The position numbers and the translations under genes are program-made. From assembly GCF_027497255.1 (NCBI RefSeq), contig NZ_CP114903.1, forward strand, positions 1,736,001 through 1,800,000: a DNA stretch of 64,000 nucleotides, given 5' to 3'. The notes beneath the pieces were generated by a model. That model did not search any database, was not told where the DNA came from, and saw nothing but the letters and a program-made list of their open reading frames with translations. Source of the DNA: Micromonospora sp. WMMD882 (lineage in GTDB: Bacteria > Actinomycetota > Actinomycetes > Mycobacteriales > Micromonosporaceae). This document shows, piece after piece, positions 1-8,574 of this stretch (the stretch's first letter is position 1; every line of letters starts with the position of its first letter).

Positions 1-1
1 G

Positions 2-679
2 TCCGGCTGGCGGGCGATGAAGATGAAGGTCGGCGGGCCGCCCGCCGACGACCTGCGCCGGGCCCGGATCATCCGCGCCGAGATCGGCCCGGACGCGCTG
101 CTGATGATGGACGCCAACCAGGTGTGGGACGTCGACGAGGCGATCACCAACATGGCGGCGCTGGCCGAGGTGGACCCGTACTGGATCGAGGAGCCGACGC
201 ACGCCGACGACATCCTCGGCCACGCCCGGATCGCCCGCGCGGTGACCGAGGCGACCGGCGGCCGGTGCCGGGTCGCCACCGGCGAGGTGGCCGCCAACCG
301 GGTGATCTTCAAGCAGCTCCTCCAGGCCGAGGCGATCGGCGTCATGCAGATCGACTCCTGCCGGGTCGGCGGGGTCAACGAGGTGCTGGCGGAGATCCTG
401 CTGGCCGCGAAGTTCGGGGTGCCGATCTGCCCGCACGCCGGCGGCGTGGGCCTCTGCGAGTACGTCCAGCACCTGGCGATCTTCGACTACCTGCGGGTCG
501 GCGTCAGCCTGGACGGCCGGATGGTCGAGTACGTCGACCACCTGCACGAGCACTTCGTCGACCCGGTCCGCACCCGCGACGGCCGCTACCTGCTGCCCAC
601 CGAGCCCGGCTACAGCGCGACGATGAAACCGGCGTCGATCGCCGAGTTCCGCTTCCCGGACGGCCCGGCATGGCGGTGA
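2..679 (+). CDS. L-fuconate dehydratase-like enolase-superfamily enzyme (5' partial)
   Basis: C-terminal part of an enolase-superfamily sugar-acid dehydratase; the N-terminal capping domain lies upstream of the window. The barrel shows a KMKVG motif with the catalytic lysines, MDAN, EEP and TGE acidic residues that bind magnesium, and a CPHAGG segment carrying the general acid/base histidine. Wording around MDANQVWDVDEA matches the L-fuconate dehydratase branch (dehydration of L-fuconate to 2-keto-3-deoxy-L-fuconate), though related acid sugars are possible. Its stop overlaps the next gene by 10 bp, so the two are translationally coupled. The family is known; the exact substrate is inferred. 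Confidence 0.85.
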   Translation, partial: SGWRAMKMKVGGPPADDLRRARIIRAEIGPDALLMMDANQVWDVDEAITNMAALAEVDPYWIEEPTHADDILGHARIARAVTEATGGRCRVATGEVAANRVIFKQLLQAEAIGVMQIDSCRVGGVNEVLAEILLAAKFGVPICPHAGGVGLCEYVQHLAIFDYLRVGVSLDGRMVEYVDHLHEHFVDPVRTRDGRYLLPTEPGYSATMKPASIAEFRFPDGPAWR

Positions 680-2160
680 CCGTGGGCGCGTCCGCGCTCG
701 GGCTGGACGCGCTGCGCCGGGTGCCCGAGGCGAGCCGGCCGCTGCTGCGTCCCGGCACGGTGCCCGCCGGCATCGTCCACCTGGGTCTGGGCGCGTTCCA
801 CCGGGCCCACCAGGCGGTCTTCACCGAGGCGGCGGTGGCCCGCGCCGGCGGCGACTGGGGCATCGTCGGGGTCGCCCCGCGCAGCGCCACGCTGGTGGAG
901 ACCCTCACCGCGCAGGACGGGCTGTTCAGCGTGACCACCACCTCGGCGGCGGGCAGCCACACCCGGGTGGTGGGCGCGCTCGCCGGGGTCCGGCACGCGG
1001 CCGGCGACCCGGCGGCCGTGGTGGCGCTGCTCGCCGACCCGGCGATCCGGGTGGTGACGCTCACCGTGACCGAGAAGGCGTACCAACTGGATCCGGCCAG
1101 CGGGCGGCTGCGGCCGGACCCGGAGCTGGTCGCCGACCTGACCACCGACCGGCCGCCGCGTACCGTGCCCGGTCTGCTGGCGCGCGGCCTGCTCGCCCGG
1201 GCCGCCGCCGACGCCGGGCCGCTGGCGCTGGTGAGCTGCGACAACCTGCCGGCCAACGGCCGCCGGCTGCGCGGGCTGGTGGAGCAGTCGCTGGCGTACG
1301 CGCGGGCGCCCGAGCGGGCGATCGACTGGGTGGCCGCCCGCGTCACCTTCCCGGGGACCATGGTGGACCGGATCGTTCCGGCCAGCACCGGGGAGACCCT
1401 GGCCGTCGCCCGGGAGGCGCTGGGCGTCACCGACCGGGCGGCGGTCGCGGCGGAGCCGTACTCGCAGTGGGTGATCGAGGACGACTTCCCCGGTGGCCGG
1501 CCGGCGTGGGAGTCGGCCGGCGCGGTGCTCACCGACGACGCCGGGGCCTGGGAACGGCTGAAGCTGCGCGCCCTCAACGGCGTGCACTCGGCCGCCGCGT
1601 ACCTGGGGGCGTTGGCCGGCCGGGAGACCATCGCCGACGCGCTCGACGTGCCGGGCCTGGAGACGGTGCTGCGTCGGCTGGTCGCCGAGGACGTGGCGGC
1701 CAGTTTCGTCCCGCCGCCCGGGGTGTCCGTCGTCGGGTACGGCGACCAGGTGCTGGCCCGGTTCGCCAACCCGGCGATCCGGCACCGTACCCTCCAGGTC
1801 GCCATGGACGGCAGTCAGAAGCTGCCGCAGCGGATCCTGCACACCGTCGCCGACCTGCGTGCCGCCGGCCGGGAGGCGCGCTGGGCGACGCTGGTGGTGG
1901 CCGCCTGGATGCGGTTCGCCCGGGGCCGCGCGGACGACGGCACGGTCCTGCCGTTGGACGATCCGCTGGCCGACCGGATCCGGGCCGCCCTGGCCGCCCA
2001 CCCGGACACCCCGACCGGGGTGGTCGACGCGCTGTTCGGCCTGACCGAGGTCTTCCCGCCCGAGCTGGGCGCCGACGAGCAGACGCGGGCGGCGGTCACC
2101 GGTTGGCTGACCGACCTGGACCGGCACGGCGTGGCCGCGACCCTGGCCGGCGCGGCATGA
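670..2160 (+). CDS. mannitol dehydrogenase-family oxidoreductase (fructuronate reductase-like)
   Basis: A 496-residue polyol/sugar-acid NAD(P)-dependent dehydrogenase of the long-chain mannitol dehydrogenase family, which includes mannitol 2-dehydrogenase and D-fructuronate (mannonate) reductase. The N-terminal Rossmann motif is HLGLGAFHRAH. The family signature K-x4-N-x2-H is present as K298, N303 and H306. The ATG lies inside the end of the upstream dehydratase gene and fits the family N-terminus; longer readings in this frame would be antisense-like, arginine-rich nonsense. Its place next to a sugar-acid dehydratase favours a hexuronate or deoxy-sugar acid substrate over free mannitol, but this is inference. 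Confidence 0.88.
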   Translation: MAVTVGASALGLDALRRVPEASRPLLRPGTVPAGIVHLGLGAFHRAHQAVFTEAAVARAGGDWGIVGVAPRSATLVETLTAQDGLFSVTTTSAAGSHTRVVGALAGVRHAAGDPAAVVALLADPAIRVVTLTVTEKAYQLDPASGRLRPDPELVADLTTDRPPRTVPGLLARGLLARAAADAGPLALVSCDNLPANGRRLRGLVEQSLAYARAPERAIDWVAARVTFPGTMVDRIVPASTGETLAVAREALGVTDRAAVAAEPYSQWVIEDDFPGGRPAWESAGAVLTDDAGAWERLKLRALNGVHSAAAYLGALAGRETIADALDVPGLETVLRRLVAEDVAASFVPPPGVSVVGYGDQVLARFANPAIRHRTLQVAMDGSQKLPQRILHTVADLRAAGREARWATLVVAAWMRFARGRADDGTVLPLDDPLADRIRAALAAHPDTPTGVVDALFGLTEVFPPELGADEQTRAAVTGWLTDLDRHGVAATLAGAA

Positions 2161-2176
2161 GCGCGGGGCGGGCCCG

Positions 2177-3400
2177 GTGAGCGGGGCGGCCGACGGCCGG
2201 GCCCCGGGCGGACCGGTCACGGGACCGGTGGGCGGGAGGCGGCCCCGGGTGGCGGTGGTCGGCGCGAACGGGCACGGCCGCTGGCACCGTCGGGTGATCG
2301 CGCCGCTGCACGCGTCGGGCCGGCTGGAGCTGGTCGCGCTGGTCGACGTACGTGCGGTGGAGCCGGACCCGGACGCGCCGGTGCCGGCGGGCACGGGCGT
2401 CTTCACCGACCACCGGGAGATGCTGCGGCGGGCCCGGCCGGACGTGGTGGTGGTCTGCACGCCACCGCACACCCACCTGCCGATAGCCCGGGACGTGCTG
2501 ACCTCCGGGGCCGACCTGCTGCTGGAGAAGCCGCCGGTGCTCTCCCGGGCCGAGCACGAGACGCTCACCGACGTGCTCGCCGAGACCGGGCGGGCCTGCC
2601 AGGTCGGGTTCCAGGCGCTCGGCTCGGCCGCGCTGACCCGGCTGGTCGCGGCGGTGACGCAGGGCCGGTTGGGCGCCGTGGTCGGCATCTCCACGGTGGC
2701 GGCCTGGCAGCGCGCCGACGGCTACTACGCCCGCGCGCCGTGGGCCGGGCGGCGGGTCGTGGCCGGCCGCCCGGTGCTGGACGGTGCGCTGGCCAACCCG
2801 CTCGCGCACGCCTGGATGCAGTGCCTGGCGGTCGCCGAGGCGATCGTCGGCCGACCGGTCACGCCGACCCTGGTGGAGTTGGAGCGGTACCGGGTCCGCC
2901 CGATCGAGGTGGACGACACGGCGACCATGCGGGTGACGTCCCGGTCGGGGCCGCCGATCGTGGCGGCGGTGACGCTGGCCGCGGAGGGCTTCGTCCGGGG
3001 CGAGGTGATCGTCGACGGCACCGCCGGCCAGGCGGTGCTGGAGTACCCGACCGACCGGCTGCGACTGCCCGGCGACCCCGGGGCGCAGGTCGTGCCCGGC
3101 CGGGTCGGGCTGCTGGAGAACCTGCTCGACCACCGGGCCGTCGGGGCGCCGCTGATCGCGCCGCTGGCCCGGACGGCGCCGTTCACCACCGTGCTGGAGG
3201 TGATCCAGCAGGCCCCGGAGCCGACGCTGCTCGGCGGCGACCTGGTCACCGTCTCCGGCTCGGGGGCCGACCGGGTGGTCTCCGTCCGTGGGGTGGACGC
3301 GGCGCTGCGGGCGGCGGCCGAGGCGGGCGCGCTGCTGTCGGAGCTGGCGGTGCCGTGGGCGGTCCCGCCGGCCCGGATCGAGGTGGTGGCGAAGGACTGA
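2177..3400 (+). CDS. Gfo/Idh/MocA-family oxidoreductase
   Basis: A 407-residue NAD(P)-dependent oxidoreductase. Residues about 24-140 form the Rossmann domain, starting with AVVGANGHGRWHRR and containing the family EKP motif that places the catalytic lysine; the rest is the alpha/beta substrate domain. GTG start 16 nt after the preceding stop. It is the third gene of the sugar-acid run, so it probably oxidises or epimerises a sugar, inositol or sugar acid made by the neighbours. The first 20 residues are Gly/Pro rich and poorly conserved in appearance, so the true start could be slightly further in. The substrate cannot be told from the sequence. Confidence 0.85.
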   Translation: MSGAADGRAPGGPVTGPVGGRRPRVAVVGANGHGRWHRRVIAPLHASGRLELVALVDVRAVEPDPDAPVPAGTGVFTDHREMLRRARPDVVVVCTPPHTHLPIARDVLTSGADLLLEKPPVLSRAEHETLTDVLAETGRACQVGFQALGSAALTRLVAAVTQGRLGAVVGISTVAAWQRADGYYARAPWAGRRVVAGRPVLDGALANPLAHAWMQCLAVAEAIVGRPVTPTLVELERYRVRPIEVDDTATMRVTSRSGPPIVAAVTLAAEGFVRGEVIVDGTAGQAVLEYPTDRLRLPGDPGAQVVPGRVGLLENLLDHRAVGAPLIAPLARTAPFTTVLEVIQQAPEPTLLGGDLVTVSGSGADRVVSVRGVDAALRAAAEAGALLSELAVPWAVPPARIEVVAKD

Positions 3401-3460
3401 CCACCGCCGCCACGGACGTTTCCACCCCACACCACCCCACCGAGCACCTCGGAGACTCCC

Positions 3461-4906
3461 ATGCGCATCCGCACGTCCGGGGCGGCCCTGGTCGCCCTGT
3501 CCCTGCTTCTCGTCCCGGGCACGGTGGCGTCGGCCGCCCCGCCGCCCGACGCCGCCACCGGCCCGAATGCCGCCGCCGGGCCGGACGCCACCGCTGCCGG
3601 CCCCGGCGCCGGCGCCGGCCCGGACGTCGCCGCGGTCGGCGGGACGGTGCCCCGGCCCGTCGAACGGTTCGCCCGGCAGACCCTGCCGGCCGGTGACGGC
3701 TGGGCCGCCGCCGGCCCCGGCACCACCGGCGGCGCGACCGCCACCGCCGACCAGGTGCACCTGGTCCGCAGCCGCGCCGACCTGGTCCGGGCGCTGGGCG
3801 GCGACAACGCCACCAACCGGGCCAACGCCACCCCGAAGATCATCGTGGTGGACGGGGTCGTCGACGGTTTCCAGGGCGACGACGGCGCCCTGCTCGACTG
3901 CGCCGACCTGGCCGACCCGGAGTACTCGCTGCCGGCCTACCTGGCCGCGTACGACCCGGCGGTGTGGGGCAGGACGCCGCCGACCGGGCCGCTGGAGACC
4001 GCTCGGGCGCGCTCGGTGGCCAACCAGACCCGGCACACCCAGATCAACGTCGGCCCGAACACCACGATCGTCGGACGGGGCGGGGCGACGCTCACCGGGC
4101 TGACCCTGATGATCGACACGGCCAGCAACGTCATCGTCCGCAACCTCACCTTCGACGACGCCCGGGACTGCTTCCCGGCCTGGTCGCCGACCGACGGGGA
4201 GACCGGCAACTGGAACTCCCAGTACGACCAGATCTCCGTCCGGCGCAGCGAGAACGTCTGGGTGGACCACAACACGTTCACCGACGGCGACAACCCGGAC
4301 AGCGCCCAGCCGGTGCACTTCGGTCGGCCGTACCAGGTGCACGACGGGTCGCTCGACGTCACGCACACCGCCAGCCTGGTCACCGTCACGTACAACAGGT
4401 TCGTCGGGCGGGACAAGCTGATGCTGATCGGCTCGTCCAACACCGTCGGCCCGGACGTCGGGCGGCTCAAGGTGACCCTGCACCACAACCTGTTCGACCG
4501 GGTGCTGCAACGGCTGCCCCGGGTCCGCTTCGGTCAGGTCGACCTCTACAACAACTGGTACCGGCTGGCCGGTGACGACTTCGAGTACGCCGTCGGCGTG
4601 GGCGTGCAGTCGGCCGTGTACGCGGAGAACAACCACTTCACGCTGGGCGCCGGGGTGACCGCCGCGGACCTGCTCCACGACTGGGGCGGCACGGCGGTCA
4701 CCACCCGGGGCAACTGGGTGCGCGCCGACGGCGACCGGCTCGCCCGCCCGGTGGACCTGGTGGCCGCGTACAACGCCGCCCACGACCCGGACCTGGGCGC
4801 GGACGCCGGCTGGACGCCGACCCTGCGCCCAGCCCCGCCGCTGCCGGCCCCGCTGGTGCCGCTCGTGGTGGGGACGCTCGCCGGCGCCGACCGGCTCCCG
4901 CTGTAG
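3461..4906 (+). CDS. secreted pectate lyase (polysaccharide lyase family 1)
   Basis: A 481-residue exported enzyme that cleaves polygalacturonate by beta-elimination. A Sec signal peptide (MRIRTSGAAL start, Ala-rich core, cut near ASAAP) is followed by an Ala/Gly/Pro linker and a right-handed beta-helix with PL1 motifs: NTTIVGRG, VWVDHNTFTDG (calcium-binding face), HHNLFDR and RLPRVRFGQVDLYNNWY, whose arginine is the usual catalytic base. The length is longer than minimal PL1 enzymes because of the linker. It follows the sugar-acid genes by 60 nt and may supply their substrates from pectin. A strong hairpin lies just after the stop. Confidence 0.93.
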   Translation: MRIRTSGAALVALSLLLVPGTVASAAPPPDAATGPNAAAGPDATAAGPGAGAGPDVAAVGGTVPRPVERFARQTLPAGDGWAAAGPGTTGGATATADQVHLVRSRADLVRALGGDNATNRANATPKIIVVDGVVDGFQGDDGALLDCADLADPEYSLPAYLAAYDPAVWGRTPPTGPLETARARSVANQTRHTQINVGPNTTIVGRGGATLTGLTLMIDTASNVIVRNLTFDDARDCFPAWSPTDGETGNWNSQYDQISVRRSENVWVDHNTFTDGDNPDSAQPVHFGRPYQVHDGSLDVTHTASLVTVTYNRFVGRDKLMLIGSSNTVGPDVGRLKVTLHHNLFDRVLQRLPRVRFGQVDLYNNWYRLAGDDFEYAVGVGVQSAVYAENNHFTLGAGVTAADLLHDWGGTAVTTRGNWVRADGDRLARPVDLVAAYNAAHDPDLGADAGWTPTLRPAPPLPAPLVPLVVGTLAGADRLPL

Positions 4907-4921
4907 CGGAGACGACGTGGG

Positions 4922-4949
4922 CCGGGGGCGGTCCCGGGACCGCCCCCGG
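4922..4949 (+). terminator. GC-rich hairpin after pectate lyase gene
   Basis: A 12-bp perfect stem (CCGGGGGCGGTC paired with its complement) around a 4-nt CCGG loop starts 16 nt after the pectate lyase stop. There is no U-tract, as is common in high-GC actinobacteria. A second GC palindrome follows at 4962-4981. Confidence 0.65.
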
Positions 4950-5061
4950 TCCGCCGATCTCCCCCGGGCCGCGGCCCGGGGAGGGTCACCCTGGACGGCC
5001 GGGACGCGGTGCCCGTCCCGCCGGACCGGCGAGCCCCGACCGGCGTGGGACCGGGCGTCGG

Positions 5062-5069
5062 TTATAAGT
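5062..5069 (+). promoter_or_regulatory. -10 element for a probably leaderless HD-hydrolase transcript
   Basis: TTATAAGT stands out in GC-rich surroundings. Its TATAAG core ends 6 nt before the ATG at 5075, so transcription would begin at or next to the start codon. No ribosome binding site precedes the ATG, as expected for a leaderless mRNA. Confidence 0.5.
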
Positions 5070-5074
5070 GACGG

Positions 5075-5812
5075 ATGGATTTTCCGCCGTACCTGGGCAC
5101 GATGCCGATGCACGCGATCACGGAGATCCACGGCGAGCCCGGCCTGCTGGAACGCTTCCGGCTGGAGACGCTGGCCTTCGACCCGGCGGCGCGCGGTCGG
5201 CTGACCGAGGCCCTCGACCTGGCCACCGAGCTGCACCGCGCCGACCGGCGGGTCCGCGAGCCGTACCTCAACCACCTGCTGCGGGTGGCGATCCGGATGA
5301 TGCACCACTACCAGGTACGTGACGTCGACGTGATCGTGGCGGGGCTGCTGCACGACGCGGTGGAGGACCACCCGGTGGAGCTGGCGGGCCGGATCCCGGC
5401 GGGCGCCGACCCGGTGCCGGTCGCCCTCGGCGTGCTCGCCGACCGGTTCGGCGTCCGGGTCGCCCGGCTCGTCGCGGCCGTGACCAACCCACCCTGGGAG
5501 CCGGGCCGTGACCGGCACGTCCAGTACCGGGAACACGTGGCGGCCAGCCTCGACCGGGAACCCTGGGCCCGGGTCGTCAAGATCTCCGACTTCACCGACA
5601 ACGGGGTCGGTGTGATCCACACCGTCGGCCCGAAGGTCGTCTCGTCGGCCCGCAAGTACCGGCCGCTGGTCCCGGTGCTGCGCGAGCTGATCGCCCGGCC
5701 GGACACCCCCCTCGCGCCCGCGGTGAAGGAGCACATCTACGACCAGCTCGATCTGGCCGAGGAACGCTTCCGCGCCATCCTCGACGACCCGCGGGACCGG
5801 ACCGCGTCCTGA
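5075..5812 (+). CDS. stand-alone HD-domain hydrolase of the RelA/SpoT (Mesh1-like) type
   Basis: A 245-residue soluble protein with the metal-dependent phosphohydrolase residues of the SpoT HD domain: NHLLRVA, LLHDAVEDH (the HD pair plus ED) and VKISDFTDN, which corresponds to the KLADRLDN-type motif of RSH proteins. No synthetase, TGS or ACT domain follows, so it looks like a small alarmone hydrolase (ppGpp or NADPH phosphatase activity is known for such proteins). It is a single gene, convergent with the ABC exporter; the two are separated by a strong inverted repeat. Hydrolase substrate not proven. Confidence 0.75.
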   Translation: MDFPPYLGTMPMHAITEIHGEPGLLERFRLETLAFDPAARGRLTEALDLATELHRADRRVREPYLNHLLRVAIRMMHHYQVRDVDVIVAGLLHDAVEDHPVELAGRIPAGADPVPVALGVLADRFGVRVARLVAAVTNPPWEPGRDRHVQYREHVAASLDREPWARVVKISDFTDNGVGVIHTVGPKVVSSARKYRPLVPVLRELIARPDTPLAPAVKEHIYDQLDLAEERFRAILDDPRDRTAS

Positions 5813-5856
5813 CCGCGCTGGTCGGCGCGGCCCGGGCCAAGGAGCTGGTCCTGACC

Positions 5857-5895
5857 GCGGCCGGCGGGCCCGGGACCCCCGCGCCCGCCGGCCGC
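5857..5895. terminator. bidirectional terminator-like inverted repeat
   Basis: Thirteen-bp perfect arms (GCGGCCGGCGGGC at 5857-5869 and its complement at 5883-5895) around a 13-nt loop lie between two convergent genes. Confidence 0.6.
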
Positions 5896-5926
5896 GCGGG
5901 CGCCGGGCGTCCCGGGCCCGGGCGGC

Positions 5927-7552
5927 TCAGGGGGTCAGGTCGCGGCGGCGGAACCCGACCAGACCGGCGGCCAGCAACAGCGCCGCCACGCCGGTCAGCG
6001 CCGCCAGCGGCAGCACGGCGAGGTCCGCCGACGGCAGCGCCGGCACGTGCGTGTACGGCGAGACGTCCAGCAGCGCCTGCGGCAGGTCCAGCACCGCGCC
6101 GAGCTGCCCGAGCAGCAGGAACACGATCAGCGTCGCCCAGGACGCCGACGTCGCCTGGCGGGGCGCCAGCCCGAACAGCGCCACCACCACCCCGGCCACC
6201 ACCAGCAGGGCCGGGAACCGGACCAGCGCCGCCCCGACCAGCTCTCCGGCGCGGCCGGCCGGGTCCCCGGCGACCGTGGCGTACCCGAGCCCGGTGGCCG
6301 CCCCGGCCAGCGTCATCAGGGCGAACGCGCCGAGCCCGGCGGTGAGCAGGTGGCCGGCCAGCCAGCGGGGGCGGCTCACCGCCGTGGCGAGCACCGCCTC
6401 CAGGGCGCCGTCGGTCTCCTCGACCCGGGTGCGCGCCATCGCCTGCACGACGTACGCGCCGATGGTCAGCGCGAAGATCCCGAGCATCGCGGTCAGGTAG
6501 GCGTCGACCAGGTTCGCCCCGCCGCCGAGCTGGCTGATCACCTCCGCCGCCGCGGCGTTCTCCCCCACCATGTTCTCGACCTCGTCGGCGGCGAGCCCCA
6601 TGCCGAACCCGAGCACCGCCACCCCGAACGCCCAGCCGAGCAGGGCGGCACGTTGCAGCCGCCAGGCCAGCCCGACCGGGCTGAGCAGCCACCGGGACGC
6701 CCGGGCCGGGCCACGCCGGGTGGCGAGCAGGCCGGCGCCGAGGTCCCGCCGGCCGGTCAGCCCGTACGCCGCCGCCACGGTCACCGCCAGCAGGGCGGCG
6801 GGCAGCAGGAGCACCCACCAGCGTTCCCCGTCGTACGGGCGGATCAGGGTGGCCCAGCCGAGCGGGGAGAGCCAGGACGGCCATGCGCTGTCCACCCGCA
6901 GGCCGTCCGGGGTGGTCGCACCGAACACGTCCCCGGCGGCCCGGAGCGTGAAGCAGACCCCGACGGTCGCCGCGGCGAGGGCGTTCGCGCCCCGGGACGT
7001 GCCGGAGAGCTGCGCGGTGACCGCGGCGAGCCCGGCGAAGGAGACCCCGACGGTGGCTACCGCGCCGGCGGTGGCGACCGAGCCGGCGAGCGGGAGCCCG
7101 CCGCCGACCAGGGTCAGGGCGATCAACGCCGCGGCGAGCAGGTTGGCCCCGACGGTCACCGCGAGCGCGGCGGTGAGCAGCGCGTACCGGCCGACCGCGG
7201 AGGCGCCGAGGAGCTCGGCCCGGCCGGTCTCCTCGTTCTGCCGGGTGTGCCGCACCACGGCGAACGTGCTCAGCAGCGCGGTAAGGACGGCCAGGGTGAG
7301 GTACGACTCGGCGAACACCACCGAGCCCAGGCTCGGCCCGGCGACCGGTCCGTTGAACGCCCGGGCGACCAGGCTGGCGGCGGCGGTGCTCGCGTAGGTG
7401 AGGCGGTCCTGCTCGCCCGCGTAGAGGCCGGTGACGCTGGCCGCGAGGCCGGCGGCCAGCGCCGGCGCGCCGAGCGCCCAGACCGCCAACCGGACCCGGT
7501 CCCGGCGGACCGCGAGGCGGGCCAGTCGGCCCGCGCCGGTGAGGGCGCTCAC
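5927..7552 (-). CDS. ABC exporter permease, multidrug/polyketide-antibiotic type
   Basis: A 541-residue membrane protein with about 12 hydrophobic segments, the size and style of actinobacterial ABC-2-type permeases annotated as exporters of polyketide antibiotics. Motifs such as RHTRQNEETGRAELLGA near residue 110 and the repeated RVEETDGALEAVLATAVSR near 320 mark the two internally duplicated halves. It overlaps the upstream ATPase gene by 4 bp (ATGA), so both are made together. The substrate is unknown; the TetR-type gene divergent from this pair suggests drug- or metabolite-inducible export. Confidence 0.88.
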   Translation of the reverse strand: MSALTGAGRLARLAVRRDRVRLAVWALGAPALAAGLAASVTGLYAGEQDRLTYASTAAASLVARAFNGPVAGPSLGSVVFAESYLTLAVLTALLSTFAVVRHTRQNEETGRAELLGASAVGRYALLTAALAVTVGANLLAAALIALTLVGGGLPLAGSVATAGAVATVGVSFAGLAAVTAQLSGTSRGANALAAATVGVCFTLRAAGDVFGATTPDGLRVDSAWPSWLSPLGWATLIRPYDGERWWVLLLPAALLAVTVAAAYGLTGRRDLGAGLLATRRGPARASRWLLSPVGLAWRLQRAALLGWAFGVAVLGFGMGLAADEVENMVGENAAAAEVISQLGGGANLVDAYLTAMLGIFALTIGAYVVQAMARTRVEETDGALEAVLATAVSRPRWLAGHLLTAGLGAFALMTLAGAATGLGYATVAGDPAGRAGELVGAALVRFPALLVVAGVVVALFGLAPRQATSASWATLIVFLLLGQLGAVLDLPQALLDVSPYTHVPALPSADLAVLPLAALTGVAALLLAAGLVGFRRRDLTP

Positions 7553-8466
7553 CGCTGCCCCGCCGACAGCGGCGCGGCGGCGGAGCGGTCACCGTAGTGC
7601 CGCAGGAACAGCTCTTCGAGGGTGGGCGGCGCGCTGGTCAGCGCCCGTACGCCGAACCGCACCAGGTGCCCGAGCACGTCGTCCAGGTGGGCGGGCTCGA
7701 CCTCCAGGTGGATCCGGCCGTCGACCTCCCGGACGGCGTGCGTGCCGGGCAGGGCGGCCAGCCCGGTCACCGGGCGGTCGGTCTGCGCGGTGATCGAGGT
7801 ACGGGTGAGGTGGCGCAGCTCGGCGAGGGTGCCGGACTCGACGGTGCGGCCCTCGCGGATGATGCTGACCCGGTCGCAGAGGGCCTCGACCTCGGCGAGC
7901 ACGTGGCTGGAGAGCAGCACGGTGCCGCCGTCGTTCCTGATCCGCCGGACCTCGTCCTGGAACACCGCCTCCATCAGCGGGTCGAGGCCGGAGGTCGGCT
8001 CGTCGAGCACGTACAGGTCCACGGTGGTGGCGAACGCCGCGACGATCGCCACCTTCTGCCGGTTGCCCTTGGAGTAGGTGCGGCACTTCTTGGTCGGGTC
8101 GAGGTCGAACCGGTCGAGCAGCGCGTCGCGGCGGCGGTGGTCCAGCCCACCGCGCAGGCTGCCGAGCAGGTCGATGGCTTCGCCGCCGGAGAGGTTGGGC
8201 CAGAGGTTGACGTCGCCGGGCACGTACGCGAGGCGGCGGTGCAGCGCGACCGCGTCCCGCCACGGGTCGGCGTCGAGCAGCCGGACCTCGCCGGAGTCCC
8301 GGCGCAGCAGGCCGAGCAGGACGCGGATGGTGGTGGACTTGCCGGAGCCGTTGGGGCCGAGGAAACCGTGCACCTCCCCGGCCGCCACGTGCAGGTCGAG
8401 CCCGTCCAGGGCCCGGGTGCTGCTGCCGAAGGTCTTGACCAGGTCGTGGACCGAGATGACGGTCAT
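7549..8466 (-). CDS. ABC exporter ATP-binding protein
   Basis: A 305-residue ATPase partner of the adjacent permease. Walker A is GPNGSGKST; the signature is the variant YSKGNRQKV typical of NatA/DrrA-like drug exporters; Walker B is followed by DEPTSGLDPLM; the C-terminal ~80 residues form the extra domain seen in this group. ATG at 8466 is chosen because an AGGAGG ribosome site sits 5 nt upstream; upstream in-frame codons lack one. Divergent from the TetR-type regulator across a short promoter region. Confidence 0.92.
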   Translation of the reverse strand: MTVISVHDLVKTFGSSTRALDGLDLHVAAGEVHGFLGPNGSGKSTTIRVLLGLLRRDSGEVRLLDADPWRDAVALHRRLAYVPGDVNLWPNLSGGEAIDLLGSLRGGLDHRRRDALLDRFDLDPTKKCRTYSKGNRQKVAIVAAFATTVDLYVLDEPTSGLDPLMEAVFQDEVRRIRNDGGTVLLSSHVLAEVEALCDRVSIIREGRTVESGTLAELRHLTRTSITAQTDRPVTGLAALPGTHAVREVDGRIHLEVEPAHLDDVLGHLVRFGVRALTSAPPTLEELFLRHYGDRSAAAPLSAGQR

Positions 8467-8509
8467 GACGCCTCCTGTCGATACGGATGCCGACGCCTCC
8501 ACTGTACTG

Positions 8510-8518
8510 ACCGATGGT
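8510..8518. promoter_or_regulatory. possible operator between ABC exporter and TetR-type gene
   Basis: ACCGATGGT is a small inverted repeat inside the 108-nt divergent region. On the minus strand it lies just upstream of TACAGT, a plausible -10 for the ATPase gene. This fits an autoregulated TetR arrangement but is a weak sequence signal. Confidence 0.3.
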
Positions 8519-8574
8519 AAGGAGACGACGCCAGCCCCACCCACCTCCGGTCAGGGGGCGGCTAACCTCGACCG

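Noticed and set aside
2096..5734. Long minus-strand open frame covering the oxidoreductase, pectate lyase and HD genes
   Set aside because: It spans several genes and clear intergenic hairpins, and its predicted product is low-complexity Arg/Gly/Val/His sequence.
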